Origin: Paraglaciecola sp. 20A4 | GTDB lineage: Bacteria > Pseudomonadota > Gammaproteobacteria > Enterobacterales > Alteromonadaceae | Direction of reading: 5' to 3' | Length of the DNA stretch: 38,925 nt | NCBI RefSeq assembly: GCF_011378905.1 | Contig: NZ_WTPY01000040.1 | Location: 1-38,925, forward strand | In this document: piece by piece, positions 26,621 to 37,068 of the stretch | Numbering within the stretch: the first letter of the stretch is position 1 | How the letters are laid out: the number at the start of each line of letters is the position of its first letter | Translations under genes and position numbers: made by a program | Notes under the pieces: generated by a model | The model's database searches: none | Told to the model about the DNA's origin: nothing | Seen by the model: the letters and a program-made list of their open reading frames with translations, nothing else

Positions 26621-28900
26621 CTATTGGGCGATAATTTCGAAAATTGAGATAGGCACATGCCCCACATTTTGTTTGAAAACAATGATCAGAGTGTCGGTTT
26701 TGAAGGGCTTATCAAACACTATTTTATTGACCGACTGATAGTTACTTTGACGACAAGCCATTTCATTATTGTTGCCATCTAAAATACGGTAGTCTGCGAT
26801 ACAAAAGGGCATAGTGTTTTCGTGGTGTCCCATCAGCGATGATTCCAAAGCATGGTCAAAATCAGTATCAAAATGCAGTGTCAGTTGATTGAGAAACTGA
26901 GCTTCTGATAATTTAAAGTGAAGCTTCGCTTCTGACGCGCCCCATTGGGCAACCCATGCATTCGGCGCCAAGTAGGGACGCGTGATACCGTTTACTGTAT
27001 TTTGCGGACTGTAACAATTTAAAGCTGGCTTGATATCCATAGCAAAATTGTGACCTGCAGGCCGCCTTTCAGGGATCCAAAACTCAAACTCGTCAATACC
27101 AATATCTCCTTCAACACCTTGGAACCCGGTATTGGAGACAGCTTTGTTCTCACCATTAAATACGCTCATTACGCCTGTAACACGTTTATCCGACTGCATC
27201 ACGTCTACATTACCATTTTGCATAAAGCATAAAAATGCGTATTGATCTTCCGAGAGGGAAACTGGGCATGAAAATTCTAATGCTTGGATCCCTTGTGTTA
27301 GCGTAAATTGTTGTTCGTGAATTATCACATTAGGCGTGTAGTTCGCTAATCGGTCGCTCGTCCGCAACTGCATCGTTAACACTGTGGCTTTTGTTGCTCT
27401 TACTTTTGTAGTGAATTGATACTTAGTATTCGCACATAACGGTAACATCTGCGCACCAGAAACAGTAAGGCGCTTCCAAATATCGCTGGCAGGTAGACTA
27501 CTAAGCAATAACGTAGATGAAGCAGTAATGGTCGAGCCTGATAGCTTATTGTGTGCTGGTGATATTTTGAGGCTAGGGATAAAGTGCCCATCAATTAGCA
27601 ATGACTGTTGCAAAGCATTTATATTATCGCGTTCGAATAGTTCACGAATGCCAATGTTATTATCTTTGCACAAAGCGATAGCACGTCCAATGGCTTGCCC
27701 ACCATGGGCACACGTACACATTACTCTAGTAGAGCCAAAGGCTATGTGCGACGCGCTTATAAGACGCCCCAAGACAAACAAATTTTTCATCTTTTGTGGA
27801 ACAAAGCTACGCAACGGGATCGTATAAACCCCCTTGGTATGATATTGCTGACAGGGGGGGCGATCGCTGTAAACACCATCACCGGGATGATGATCAATCG
27901 CCCAACCTCCGTATGAAATCGCATCGTCATGAGAACGCTGCTCGACGAGATCTTGCTGAACGAGCATTGTTTCTCCCTCGAAACGTCGACTTTCACGTTT
28001 ACCAGGAATAGTCCCTACCCACTCCAACGTTAAGTTCTCAACACCTTCAAACTTCCCGCTATTTTTTATATAGTCCCAGACCCCATAAACGACTTTCCAG
28101 AGCTCAAACTTTATATCTTCTGACTGATAAATCGTGTCTAAATTACCGCCAAATTCTAACCACCATAAACGAGGCCCAATATCAGAGGGCTTAATCCGCT
28201 TCACTCTGTCGAGCGTCATTTTGTCAATCGAAGCAAAACTAGGCGGAATGAACTTGGTGGGCTGACCAACATCTTTGCTGTAAAAGTAGATCGAATGACC
28301 TAACAGCTCAGACTCTTCCTGAGCTGGCGCCATCTTTTCACTGAATTCATCATGCGCCTCAGCACCGATTCGAAACGGTGCTCCCGCCATAAAGGCCACT
28401 ACGCCATCTCCAGAGCCGTCACAAAAATAATCAGCTTTGACCACATACTGTGTGGAGTTTTGCGAACAATATGCCGTCACACTGCTGATGGTTTCGTCGT
28501 CCACCTTATCGACGTCGTAAACAGCAGTGTTTAGCAATAACGTGATGTTTTCTTCAACTGTTACTTTCTCTAACAGCACAGTATCAAGAATAAGAGTATT
28601 ACCTTCAGGATTACGATAGAGGTTTTCGAGCATAATCTCATCAATAATCCCGCCTTCACGAGAATATCTGTTGTTGTTTCCCATATGGGATGTAGCCCCA
28701 AGCGACCATAAACGCACCTCGCTTGATGCATTACCACCTAATACCGGACGGTCCTGTATTAAACATACCTTCAAACCATTTCGCGCTGCCGACAAGGCAG
28801 CACACACACCGGCTAGCCCGCCGCCCGTAATAGCAACGTCAACGTGGTACTCGACATTGTGACTCTCTCGGCCAGCAGAGATAAATTGAGATTTATACAT
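26621..28900 (-). CDS. FAD-dependent oxidoreductase with C-terminal beta-rich extension
   Basis: 759 aa from ATG 28900-28898 behind AAAGGAAA; a Met at 28969 would overlap the symporter gene. The Rossmann FAD site is VAITGGGLAGVCAALSAAR (about 22-40), followed by LGGNASSEVR (54-63), CDGSGDG (160-166), PGKRESRR (299-306) and FVLGRLISASHIAFGSTRVM near 375-394, the pattern of the FAD_oxidored (PF12831) family. No signal peptide, so cytoplasmic. Residues about 450-759 form an unrelated beta-rich, sugar-binding-like module (KLHFKLSEAQFLNQLTLHFD near its end). It probably oxidises the imported compound; substrate unknown. Confidence 0.82.
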   Translation of the reverse strand: MYKSQFISAGRESHNVEYHVDVAITGGGLAGVCAALSAARNGLKVCLIQDRPVLGGNASSEVRLWSLGATSHMGNNNRYSREGGIIDEIMLENLYRNPEGNTLILDTVLLEKVTVEENITLLLNTAVYDVDKVDDETISSVTAYCSQNSTQYVVKADYFCDGSGDGVVAFMAGAPFRIGAEAHDEFSEKMAPAQEESELLGHSIYFYSKDVGQPTKFIPPSFASIDKMTLDRVKRIKPSDIGPRLWWLEFGGNLDTIYQSEDIKFELWKVVYGVWDYIKNSGKFEGVENLTLEWVGTIPGKRESRRFEGETMLVQQDLVEQRSHDDAISYGGWAIDHHPGDGVYSDRPPCQQYHTKGVYTIPLRSFVPQKMKNLFVLGRLISASHIAFGSTRVMCTCAHGGQAIGRAIALCKDNNIGIRELFERDNINALQQSLLIDGHFIPSLKISPAHNKLSGSTITASSTLLLSSLPASDIWKRLTVSGAQMLPLCANTKYQFTTKVRATKATVLTMQLRTSDRLANYTPNVIIHEQQFTLTQGIQALEFSCPVSLSEDQYAFLCFMQNGNVDVMQSDKRVTGVMSVFNGENKAVSNTGFQGVEGDIGIDEFEFWIPERRPAGHNFAMDIKPALNCYSPQNTVNGITRPYLAPNAWVAQWGASEAKLHFKLSEAQFLNQLTLHFDTDFDHALESSLMGHHENTMPFCIADYRILDGNNNEMACRQSNYQSVNKIVFDKPFKTDTLIIVFKQNVGHVPISIFEIIAQ

Positions 28901-28910
28901 GATATTTCCT

Positions 28911-30581
28911 TTAATTTTGTTGCTGTGACGAGAAAGACGCTGTACGCACTTTTCGTGATACGAAGACACCGACGAGGAAAACGATTAAGCCGACAGTTAA
29001 TGTTTCAAAACGCCCACCTTCGGTCAGAAACCCTAAGCAAAGAATAATGGAGCCGATAGATAAAATACCGACCGAAATAACGCGTAACGCGTGTGTATTC
29101 TCGGATGTAGCACTTTCAATAAAACGCTCATCAGTAATCTCAGGGCGTGCTGGGTTGACACTATTCAATATACATAGCGGCGTTTTGAGACGATATGTGC
29201 ATTCGAATACCAACAAAAAAGCGCCAGGGATAAAGACACCGCAGATCATCTCTTCAGCAGTACTTAACTCCATATCGAATAGAGGTCCGAGTAGGAATTT
29301 CAATGAAAGGTTGATAACTAAACTTGAAATGGTCACGGTCACAAGGCTAAAACCAGTTTGATATTTAGAGAACAACGCCCACAAAGGCGGTAAGTAGAGT
29401 GGCGCTCCTGTTAGCGCGGCAACACTAAGTACAACGTTGACGATCCCTCCCATTGATTGCACAGACATAGCGACAAGTATTGCTAAAATGCCAAACGTCG
29501 CCGAGGACAAACGCGCAACCACCATAGGTTTAAGCCGTTGTGACTTAACGAGGTTTGGGTAAACATCGTTAGTAAACACTCCGGCGGCAATGTTGATTGT
29601 CGTATTCACTGAGCTTGCCGTTGCAAATACCATGGCACCGATTACCAGCCCAAGTAAACCTGTGGGTAACACCTGTTGGCTCATCAACAAATAGGCATTT
29701 TCGGTATCAGGTGCTATAAGTCCCGGCTCAATCGAGCGATATAACATCGGTGGTAACATCCAGATGATCGGTGCTACAAGATATAAGCAACCAAACAGCC
29801 AACCCACCTTCTTTGCGTCTTGTGCATTAGGTACGCTCGTATATCGCTGCACGTAAGCCCAGTTTCCTCCAATAAAAAGTGTGTTGTATATCAAAAAGGC
29901 CACTAAAAACCCTGTACTGTATTTATCATTCGCGAGATTAAAAAAATCATCTGGAACAGAGTCTACAAAGCTATTTAGGCCTCCTGCTGCATCGATTGAT
30001 AATGGAATGATCAGTAATACAGCAGCCGTGAGAACGATGAATTGCAATACATCTGTTGTAAGTACTGCCCACAGCCCGCCAACAGATGTATATAATATGA
30101 TAAAAGCACCAAGCAGCACGATCGCCAGATTCAGGTTAATCCCTGTGGTAACTTCTATTATCTTTCCAACCGGATACAAGAACGCACCCGCAGTAAACAG
30201 ATTCATTACTAGAAACGTTGCGGAGTAAAACTTTTGCGTCGGCAGACCTACGCGACGAGTAATGAATTGAGCTGCGGTTAAAACACGTTGACGGTTCCAA
30301 GCCGGCGCGATGAATAATGCAATAATAAATCCTGATATTGCCATGGTCATCTGAATGCTCACCGACACAAGACCGTCGCTATAGGCGATGGCCCCCCAAA
30401 CCACAAATGTACCCACGGAAAAGAAACTCATAAACAGTGACAGGCCACTTATCCACCAGGGAACTTGGCCTCCACCAGCAAAAAACGTCTTGCTGTCACC
30501 CTGGCCACTTTTAAATTGCAACCCTAATAATACGATGAGTAAAGTGAACACACCCGCAACAGTGATATCTAAAATGCCCAA
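28911..30581 (-). CDS. sodium:solute symporter (SSS family)
   Basis: 556 aa with about 13-14 hydrophobic helices. Motifs of the LeuT-fold SSS family are GGGQVPWWISGLSLFMSFFS near helix 2, RRVGLPTQKFYSATFL, YTSVGGLWAVLTTDVLQF in helix 5 and ATASSVNTTINIAAGVF in helix 8. It imports an organic solute with Na+ across the inner membrane. It lies 10 bp upstream of the oxidoreductase gene and 118 bp after the TonB receptor gene, consistent with uptake of the product released by the receptor and sulfatase. Solute not recognised. Confidence 0.9.
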   Translation of the reverse strand: MGILDITVAGVFTLLIVLLGLQFKSGQGDSKTFFAGGGQVPWWISGLSLFMSFFSVGTFVVWGAIAYSDGLVSVSIQMTMAISGFIIALFIAPAWNRQRVLTAAQFITRRVGLPTQKFYSATFLVMNLFTAGAFLYPVGKIIEVTTGINLNLAIVLLGAFIILYTSVGGLWAVLTTDVLQFIVLTAAVLLIIPLSIDAAGGLNSFVDSVPDDFFNLANDKYSTGFLVAFLIYNTLFIGGNWAYVQRYTSVPNAQDAKKVGWLFGCLYLVAPIIWMLPPMLYRSIEPGLIAPDTENAYLLMSQQVLPTGLLGLVIGAMVFATASSVNTTINIAAGVFTNDVYPNLVKSQRLKPMVVARLSSATFGILAILVAMSVQSMGGIVNVVLSVAALTGAPLYLPPLWALFSKYQTGFSLVTVTISSLVINLSLKFLLGPLFDMELSTAEEMICGVFIPGAFLLVFECTYRLKTPLCILNSVNPARPEITDERFIESATSENTHALRVISVGILSIGSIILCLGFLTEGGRFETLTVGLIVFLVGVFVSRKVRTASFSSQQQN

Positions 30582-30620
30582 TAGACTTCCCCTAATTTAC
30601 TGACGAACACTTAGTACGTG

Positions 30621-30651
30621 AGCAATAGCGACCATTTCACTCGCTATTGCT
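30621..30651. repeat. strong hairpin between receptor and symporter genes
   Basis: agcaatagcga (30621-30631) is perfectly complementary to tcgctattgct (30641-30651) with a 9-nt loop. No T-run follows on either strand, so it is not a standard terminator. It may stabilise the receptor mRNA 3' end or damp downstream expression. Confidence 0.55.
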
Positions 30652-30699
30652 GAGCACAATCTGTTTGATAAACGACCTAATCAATTCGATTCGGTTGAG

Positions 30700-33339
30700 C
30701 TAGAAGGTAGCCCTAACACCAGCAAAGAATCGGCGACCCGTATTTTCTACGCGAAACTTTCTCTCCTCGAAATTGGAGTATTGATCTACTCGTTCGTCAT
30801 TTAAGTTGATTGCATCGAACGAGACTCGCCAACTTTCGTTAATGTCGTAACTTGCAGAGAAATCAAGTTGTCCCCGTGATTCTTCAAACAATTGAGAGCC
30901 ATTGAAATTTCTGGAAACCAGATAACTATCACGCCAGTTGTAAGCAAAACGTACCGAGTAGCCATATTTTTCATAGAACGCCACTAGATTAACGCTATTT
31001 TCTGATAGCCCTTCAAGGGGTAACGATGAATCATCACCACTGGTTGAAACGCCATCACTATCAATGTATGTGTAGTTGGATTGAACACCTAACCCGCTCT
31101 CCCACACCGTTTGATATGCTAATTCCACACCGTTAATCGTTGAGTCACCACCGGCAACAGTAGAGGTAACGAGGAAATTATTCGTGCCAAAATCTGGGCT
31201 TCCGACATTGGCATTCACCGCACCTTCAAGGGCTTTTCTTTCTGTGTTAGGTGATAAGAACCCGCTTACCTCCTTACGGAAAATAGCACCAGTTAATGCA
31301 CTGAACTCGCTGATATACCATTCAAGAGATAAGTCATAAGCGTCAGCTTCAGCAACGTCTAAATTGGGGTTGCCTCCTCTGGCAGCCCCTGCGAGCACAT
31401 CCAAAGACACGCCCCCCGCCAATGCAGAACTATCTGGTTGAGCGATAACCTTTGAGTAGGCGGCGCGCAATATCAAATCACTGTCTAATTCAATTTTGAT
31501 ATTCGCGCTTGGCAAGAAGTTGCTGTAGTCGCGATTAAATGTATCGGCGGTTGCACCCGTATTATCTATGAAGAAAAAGTGACTCTCTTGAGAAGTATCA
31601 ACCCAGCGTGCCCCAAATCCACCTGAAACGGGGAAATCTGACAACTGCGTCTCAAAATTAGCTTTGATGTACAACGAAGTCATTTCTTCAGCGGTTGAGT
31701 AGGTACCATCAGGCTGAGCAAAAAAGACGCCTGAACCTTGAGTACCTGCGTTTTGTTGAACATAATTCAGTAACGCTTTAGTACTGCCCAAACCGCCAGG
31801 AGCTGCGGCTATAAATCGCTCAACGTTAGATGCTTTTCCATCATATACATCAGATAGCGAGACAGAACGGTAGAGGTTCTGGTCAACTGTACTTTCCAGC
31901 CCTCCCAGAGTAGGTACAATCCAAACCCCTCCTCCGTTTATGGCATTACCCGCCCTTTCTTGATACCGAGACGCTTTTTGATCTGCCCAACGAATACCAG
32001 CTTCAATGCTGGTAAAAAAGTTACTTTCCAAATAATAAGTCGTATCGAACGTTGCGGTGGTTTCGTCATTCTCATAATTTACAACCTGACTAAAGCCGAT
32101 GAGTCCACTTGCGCTGTCGTACAAGCTCGGATCATTTGCATCAAAGCCATCAGTGACATTAAGAACAGGTAAGTCTTTTCCGAAATCTCTGAAGAATGTC
32201 ACTCCATTTTGCCGCACTCGCGCGAAGTCTTGATAATCATCTTGCTCTGCACTGCCATGACTCACTTTGCCTTCGAACAACCAATTATCAATCGTGTGAT
32301 TAAACCCAAGTGCGATGCTTGTAGTCTCTGAGTTATTTTCAAGTGCTTCACCATTTCCTTGGACTTGAGATATAAACGTGCCAGCCAAGATAGTGTCATT
32401 GTTCGACACCATTGGCGTATCTAAGTAATTAGTAAGATCAGAACCTCCACTATCGGCACTTGAGAACCAGCTTCTATCTCGCTCAATATCATAAGATGCA
32501 TAAAAGGTATTTAAGTAGATTTCGGTTTCAGATGTAGGTCGCCACTGAACATTAAACAAAGCTCCAGTTCGGTCCCGATCTTCATCTAAGGTCTGTAGGC
32601 GCAAGTCTCCAGGAGCTGAAAGGCTATCGCCAGACCAGCCAGTGCGAGTAAAAAACAACTCTTCTCCCACACTGCGAGCAGACTCACTTAAACTCACCAA
32701 AACACCCAATTCACCTTCAATGAGTTCTTTTGACCAGGTTATTCCGTAACGCGGATCGACGGCATCCGTGCGATCATCATAAGAGCCTTGCAATGATATC
32801 GAGGTCTTATCTCCAACAGATAGGGGCTTAAGCAGTGTTAAATTCACTGTACCACCTAGTGAGCCACTGACTTGGTCTGCTGAAGCTGATTTATATACTT
32901 CGACACCTGATAACAACTCGGCAGGGACAAACTGCAAAACAGGAAATACAGTTTCGTCGAAACCTGAATACGAGCGGCCAATAGGATTAACCAGACTAAC
33001 ACCATCTAACTCTATACGGTTTTGTACTAGCCCTCTAACAGCAACACGAGACCCTTCGCCGTTTCGCCGTTGGATTTGAATCCCGGTAATCCGCTGTAAT
33101 GTCTCAGCCACGTTTTCATCAGGAAGTTTACCTATATCTTCAGCTGAAATGGCATCAGAAATAACTGAGGCATCCTGTTTTACAGCCAGTGCAGCGGTAA
33201 TACTTTGACGTATTCCTTTAACACTGATGACTTCTACATTTTCGATACTGCTGCTTTCTTGGGCGTACATTGGCAGGGCGTTTAATACACCAGCAATGCA
33301 AAGAGACAGTCTTGTTAAGCGGATTACTTTTTGTTTCAT
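30700..33339 (-). CDS. TonB-dependent outer-membrane receptor
   Basis: 879 aa. The signal peptide ends LPMYAQ; a TonB-box-like segment (VEVISVKGI) and the plug domain follow (about 35-150, GKLPDENVAETLQRITGIQI and GSRVAVRGL), then the 22-strand barrel ending in the aromatic RRFFAGVRATF, with the C-terminal Phe typical of outer-membrane proteins. It belongs to the long TonB receptors common in Alteromonas and Caulobacter relatives that take up glycans and other compounds. It is the first gene of the locus, with a good promoter 25 bp upstream. Confidence 0.93.
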   Translation of the reverse strand: MKQKVIRLTRLSLCIAGVLNALPMYAQESSSIENVEVISVKGIRQSITAALAVKQDASVISDAISAEDIGKLPDENVAETLQRITGIQIQRRNGEGSRVAVRGLVQNRIELDGVSLVNPIGRSYSGFDETVFPVLQFVPAELLSGVEVYKSASADQVSGSLGGTVNLTLLKPLSVGDKTSISLQGSYDDRTDAVDPRYGITWSKELIEGELGVLVSLSESARSVGEELFFTRTGWSGDSLSAPGDLRLQTLDEDRDRTGALFNVQWRPTSETEIYLNTFYASYDIERDRSWFSSADSGGSDLTNYLDTPMVSNNDTILAGTFISQVQGNGEALENNSETTSIALGFNHTIDNWLFEGKVSHGSAEQDDYQDFARVRQNGVTFFRDFGKDLPVLNVTDGFDANDPSLYDSASGLIGFSQVVNYENDETTATFDTTYYLESNFFTSIEAGIRWADQKASRYQERAGNAINGGGVWIVPTLGGLESTVDQNLYRSVSLSDVYDGKASNVERFIAAAPGGLGSTKALLNYVQQNAGTQGSGVFFAQPDGTYSTAEEMTSLYIKANFETQLSDFPVSGGFGARWVDTSQESHFFFIDNTGATADTFNRDYSNFLPSANIKIELDSDLILRAAYSKVIAQPDSSALAGGVSLDVLAGAARGGNPNLDVAEADAYDLSLEWYISEFSALTGAIFRKEVSGFLSPNTERKALEGAVNANVGSPDFGTNNFLVTSTVAGGDSTINGVELAYQTVWESGLGVQSNYTYIDSDGVSTSGDDSSLPLEGLSENSVNLVAFYEKYGYSVRFAYNWRDSYLVSRNFNGSQLFEESRGQLDFSASYDINESWRVSFDAINLNDERVDQYSNFEERKFRVENTGRRFFAGVRATF

Positions 33340-33370
33340 GTGCCTTCTCTATACTCACTAAGGAGTATCT

Positions 33371-33399
33371 ATAATAGACACATTAAATTATGTAATCAA
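33371..33399 (-). promoter_or_regulatory. promoter of the TonB receptor locus
   Basis: Leftward TTGATT (33399-33394), 17 bp, TATTAT (33376-33371). The -10 overlaps the small palindrome tctat-a-ataga (33368-33378). The start of transcription would be about 25 nt before the ATG. The remaining 33400-33560 is AT-rich with nothing else discerned. Confidence 0.55.
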
Positions 33400-33563
33400 T
33401 ATGTTAATTAAAATTAACAATATATAAGGTTAGATTAGTCGAATATAGTAGAATGAAAATGGTAGAAATATATTTATAAATCAACATTTTGAATCTATAT
33501 AAGATACACGCAATTATTTACTAGAAATAAACGAATAGCTTTTTTTATAATGAGTAGGGTCTG

Positions 33564-33595
33564 CAAAAAACAAAACGGCGCCTGAGAAGCACCGT
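33564..33595 (-). terminator. terminator of the MAPEG gene
   Basis: acggcgc (33575-33581) pairs with gcaccgt (33589-33595) with one G-U pair. Read leftward a T-rich tract follows, broken by one G. It lies 68 bp past the stop codon. Confidence 0.7.
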
Positions 33596-33662
33596 ATTAG
33601 TTTGTATTTGTAACAGGGAAAGTCGTTATCCATTCGCAAAATGTTAACTATTTAGGTGTATA

Positions 33663-34052
33663 TTAATACAAAGACAGAATGTTCTGCACTGACAGACCGA
33701 TAAGCGCTGCAAACGTCAATAACATACCAGAAACGCGCTGCCAGCTAGCTCCAGTGTGATGTTTTAAACCGTAGGCGTGAACGATACGCCCCACTACTAA
33801 TGCAGCTCCAGTGGCATGTAGAACGGCTTCATGAGCCATATTGACCTCGGCAACCAACATTAAAATCAATATTAGAGGCACATATTCAGCAAAATTACCG
33901 TGTGCACGAATGATGCCTAGAAAATGCGGGTTCTCACCATGTCCTAAGCTGATTTTTTGTGAACGACGACCTCTTATCACTAAAATCGAGAGATACATGA
34001 ATGTAATCCCTAATAGCCCACCGTAAAAAGCGGTAATAGGTGTATGTAACAT
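33663..34052 (-). CDS. MAPEG-family membrane protein (YecN-like)
   Basis: 129 aa with four hydrophobic helices. The family pattern is present: a Arg/Gln-rich cytoplasmic loop after helix 1 (IRGRRSQKISLGHG), the conserved HGNFAEYVPLILILMLV, and GRIVHAYGL. Relatives include microsomal glutathione transferase and leukotriene-forming enzymes, but for the bacterial YecN-like members the function is not established. A terminator separates it from adk upstream and another follows, so it is probably monocistronic. Confidence 0.85.
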   Translation of the reverse strand: MLHTPITAFYGGLLGITFMYLSILVIRGRRSQKISLGHGENPHFLGIIRAHGNFAEYVPLILILMLVAEVNMAHEAVLHATGAALVVGRIVHAYGLKHHTGASWQRVSGMLLTFAALIGLSVQNILSLY

Positions 34053-34102
34053 TGTATTTTTGTTCCTGTGTTGTGCTAGCTGTGAAAGCTAATTATAGAC
34101 AT

Positions 34103-34127
34103 AAAAAAACCCACTTTTCAGTGGGTT
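34103..34127 (-). terminator. adk terminator
   Basis: aacccact (34108-34115) pairs with agtgggtt (34120-34127) over a tttc loop, with seven T following leftward. It lies about 30 bp past the adk stop. Confidence 0.87.
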
Positions 34128-34154
34128 ATTCATTATTCAATTAAATACCGAAAA

Positions 34155-34868
<714 letters not shown>

Positions 34869-34935
34869 TTACAAGCCATATAAGACGGATGTCTTAGGCT
34901 GCAGCTGTAAACTTGTATTAATACGTAATATACAC

Positions 34936-34963
34936 AAAAAATGGGCTCAAAAGCCCATTTTTT
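34936..34963. terminator. htpG terminator, bidirectional
   Basis: A 12-bp stem (34936-34947 with 34952-34963) whose core is tgggct/agccca, flanked by A and T runs and a caaa loop. It can stop transcription both ways and lies between htpG and adk. Confidence 0.9.
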
Positions 34964-34987
34964 ACCGTTATATTGAATAGTTTAGCG

Positions 34988-36910
34988 CTATTTAGCCAAA
35001 TTCATTAGTAAGGTGTTTAAATTGTGCACAAAGGCTGCTGGATCTTTTAAACTACCTTGTTCTGACAACGCAGCTTGGTCAAACAAGACTTCTGACCACT
35101 GACCAAAGCGTTCTTCGTCTTGAACTTCAGCAAGCATTTTCACCAAATCGTGCTCTGGGTTTAATTCAAAATGATACTGAGCCTCAGGTACTGGTTGACC
35201 TGCAGCTTGCATCAATTTAATCATCTGTGTTGTCATGCCATTACCGTCTGCTACGATACATGCTGGAGAGTCAGTCAATCTGTGAGTGAACTTAACCTCA
35301 GCTACTTTATCCCCCAGCACATTTTTAACACGCTCAGTTAACCCTTCGACCTTTTTCTCGGCGTCTTCTTGGGCTTTTTTGCTGTCTTCGTCGTCTAATT
35401 CACCCAAGTCCAGTTCACCGTGAGTCACTGACTGAAATGATTTTTCATCAAACTCCGTTAAGTGGGACATTAGCCACTCGTCCACGCGGTCGGACATCAG
35501 CAATACTTCAATGCCTTTTTTACGGAAGATTTCTAGATGAGGGCTAGACTTGGCCGCTTTGTAACTATCAGCAGTGATATAGTAAATTTTGTCCTGACCC
35601 TCTTTCATTCGGCTCACGTAATCAGCCAAGGAAGTGGTTTGGGCGTCACTATCACCTTCTGTCGATGCAAAACGCAATAAGCCAGCTATTTTCTCTTTGT
35701 TAGCGGTATCTTCAGCAGGGCCTTCTTTTAAGACGTTGCCAAATTCAGTCCAAAAACCTTGATATTTTTCGCTGTCATTTTTTGCCACACGCTCAAGCAT
35801 CTGCAATACACGCTTAGTACAACCCTGGCGAATAGCTTGAGTGACTTTGTTGTCTTGCAATATTTCACGGGATACGTTTAATGGTAGATCGTTCGAATCC
35901 AGCAAGCCTTTAACGAAGCGCAAATATGTCGGCATAAACTGCTCAGCGTCATCCATAATGAAAACACGCTGAACGTAAAGTTTTAAGCCGTGCTTCTGAT
36001 CGCGATTCCACATATCAAACGGCGCTTTAGCCGGAATATATAACAAGCTATTGTATTCAGTTTTACCTTCAACTTTATTATGAGACCAAACAAGCGGATC
36101 ACTAAAGTCATGAGATATATGCTTGTAAAATTCTTTGTATTCTTCGTCCGTCACTTCAGACTTATCACGCGTCCAAAGGGCAGTTGCTTTGTTTACCGCT
36201 TCCCATTTACCTGGTTCAGCGGGCGTTTTCTCACCGTCTGGACCTTCGCTTTCAGGCACCTCTTCTTTATACATCATGACCGGAATGCTTATATGGTCAG
36301 AGTATTTGCTTACGATCGAGCGTAAACGCCAATCATCAGCGAATTCTTTCTCATCATCACGCAAGAACAAGGTAATTTCAGTGCCACGTTCAGCTTTCTC
36401 GATATCAGCAACGGTGAATTCACCTTCACCTTCAGATGTCCATTCAACGCCTTTGCTTGCGTCGTCACCAGCTGCACGTGAACGCACAACAACTTTTTCA
36501 GCAACAATAAATGCCGAATAAAAACCAACCCCAAATTGGCCGATAAGCTGAGAATCTTTCGCTTGATCGCCTGATAGGTTATTAAAAAATTCAGAGGTAC
36601 CAGATTTTGCAATCGTACCTAAATGTTCAATGACACTGGCGCGGTCCATACCGATACCATTGTCAGCAATTGTTATAGAGCCAGCTTCTTTGTCTATGCT
36701 TAACTTAACGCATAAATCACCGTCCCCTTCGTACAAGCTGTCATTCGACAATGCTTTGAAACGCAGTTTGTCGGCTGCATCAGCAGCATTAGAAATAAGT
36801 TCACGAAGAAATATTTCTTTATTTGAATAAAGTGAATGGATCATCAACTGAAGTAACTGTTTTACTTCTGTTTGAAAGCCATGAGTTTCTTGATGGGCAA
36901 CGTCAGCCAT
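34988..36910 (-). CDS. htpG: molecular chaperone HtpG (Hsp90)
   Basis: 640 aa from ATG 36910-36908 with AGGAGA upstream; a Met at 36982 would precede the promoter. N-terminal ATPase domain ([59 protein letters not shown]), middle domain ([32 protein letters not shown]) and C-terminal dimerisation domain. It is a cytosolic ATP-dependent chaperone. Heat induction is supported by the upstream promoter. Confidence 0.97.
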   Translation of the reverse strand: MADVAHQETHGFQTEVKQLLQLMIHSLYSNKEIFLRELISNAADAADKLRFKALSNDSLYEGDGDLCVKLSIDKEAGSITIADNGIGMDRASVIEHLGTIAKSGTSEFFNNLSGDQAKDSQLIGQFGVGFYSAFIVAEKVVVRSRAAGDDASKGVEWTSEGEGEFTVADIEKAERGTEITLFLRDDEKEFADDWRLRSIVSKYSDHISIPVMMYKEEVPESEGPDGEKTPAEPGKWEAVNKATALWTRDKSEVTDEEYKEFYKHISHDFSDPLVWSHNKVEGKTEYNSLLYIPAKAPFDMWNRDQKHGLKLYVQRVFIMDDAEQFMPTYLRFVKGLLDSNDLPLNVSREILQDNKVTQAIRQGCTKRVLQMLERVAKNDSEKYQGFWTEFGNVLKEGPAEDTANKEKIAGLLRFASTEGDSDAQTTSLADYVSRMKEGQDKIYYITADSYKAAKSSPHLEIFRKKGIEVLLMSDRVDEWLMSHLTEFDEKSFQSVTHGELDLGELDDEDSKKAQEDAEKKVEGLTERVKNVLGDKVAEVKFTHRLTDSPACIVADGNGMTTQMIKLMQAAGQPVPEAQYHFELNPEHDLVKMLAEVQDEERFGQWSEVLFDQAALSEQGSLKDPAAFVHNLNTLLMNLAK

Positions 36911-36957
36911 GGACAAGTATCTCCTAAGGTTAGTGGTTTCTGTTTGTGAGTAAGGAG

Positions 36958-36982
36958 ATAAGGTCGCTTGCATACATTTCAA
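36958..36982 (-). promoter_or_regulatory. sigma-32-type promoter of htpG
   Basis: Leftward TTGAAA (36982-36977), 13 bp, CCTTAT (36963-36958) followed by CT, a close fit to the heat-shock consensus spacing. A GC stem at 37022-37046 lies between it and recR, without a T-run. Confidence 0.6.
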
Positions 36983-37021
36983 TACATAACGCGAAAAAAT
37001 TGTAACTATTAATCAGATATT

Positions 37022-37046
37022 TCACGGCCTAAGCGTTAAGCCGTGA
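37022..37046. repeat. stem-loop between recR and htpG
   Basis: tcacggc (37022-37028) pairs with gccgtga (37040-37046), extended by taa/tta after one mismatch. No T-run follows, so it may be a weak recR 3' end structure. Confidence 0.5.
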
Positions 37047-37068
37047 CGTAAAGCGTGGGTTTTGAGAA

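Noticed and set aside
26598-26682. Longer start for the sulfatase at 26682
   Set aside because: It would overlap the end of the FAD oxidoreductase gene and lose the signal-peptide position; ATG 26598 has a strong ribosome site.
36135-36521. 128-codon plus-strand frame inside htpG
   Set aside because: Antisense to a highly conserved coding region, with no family features.
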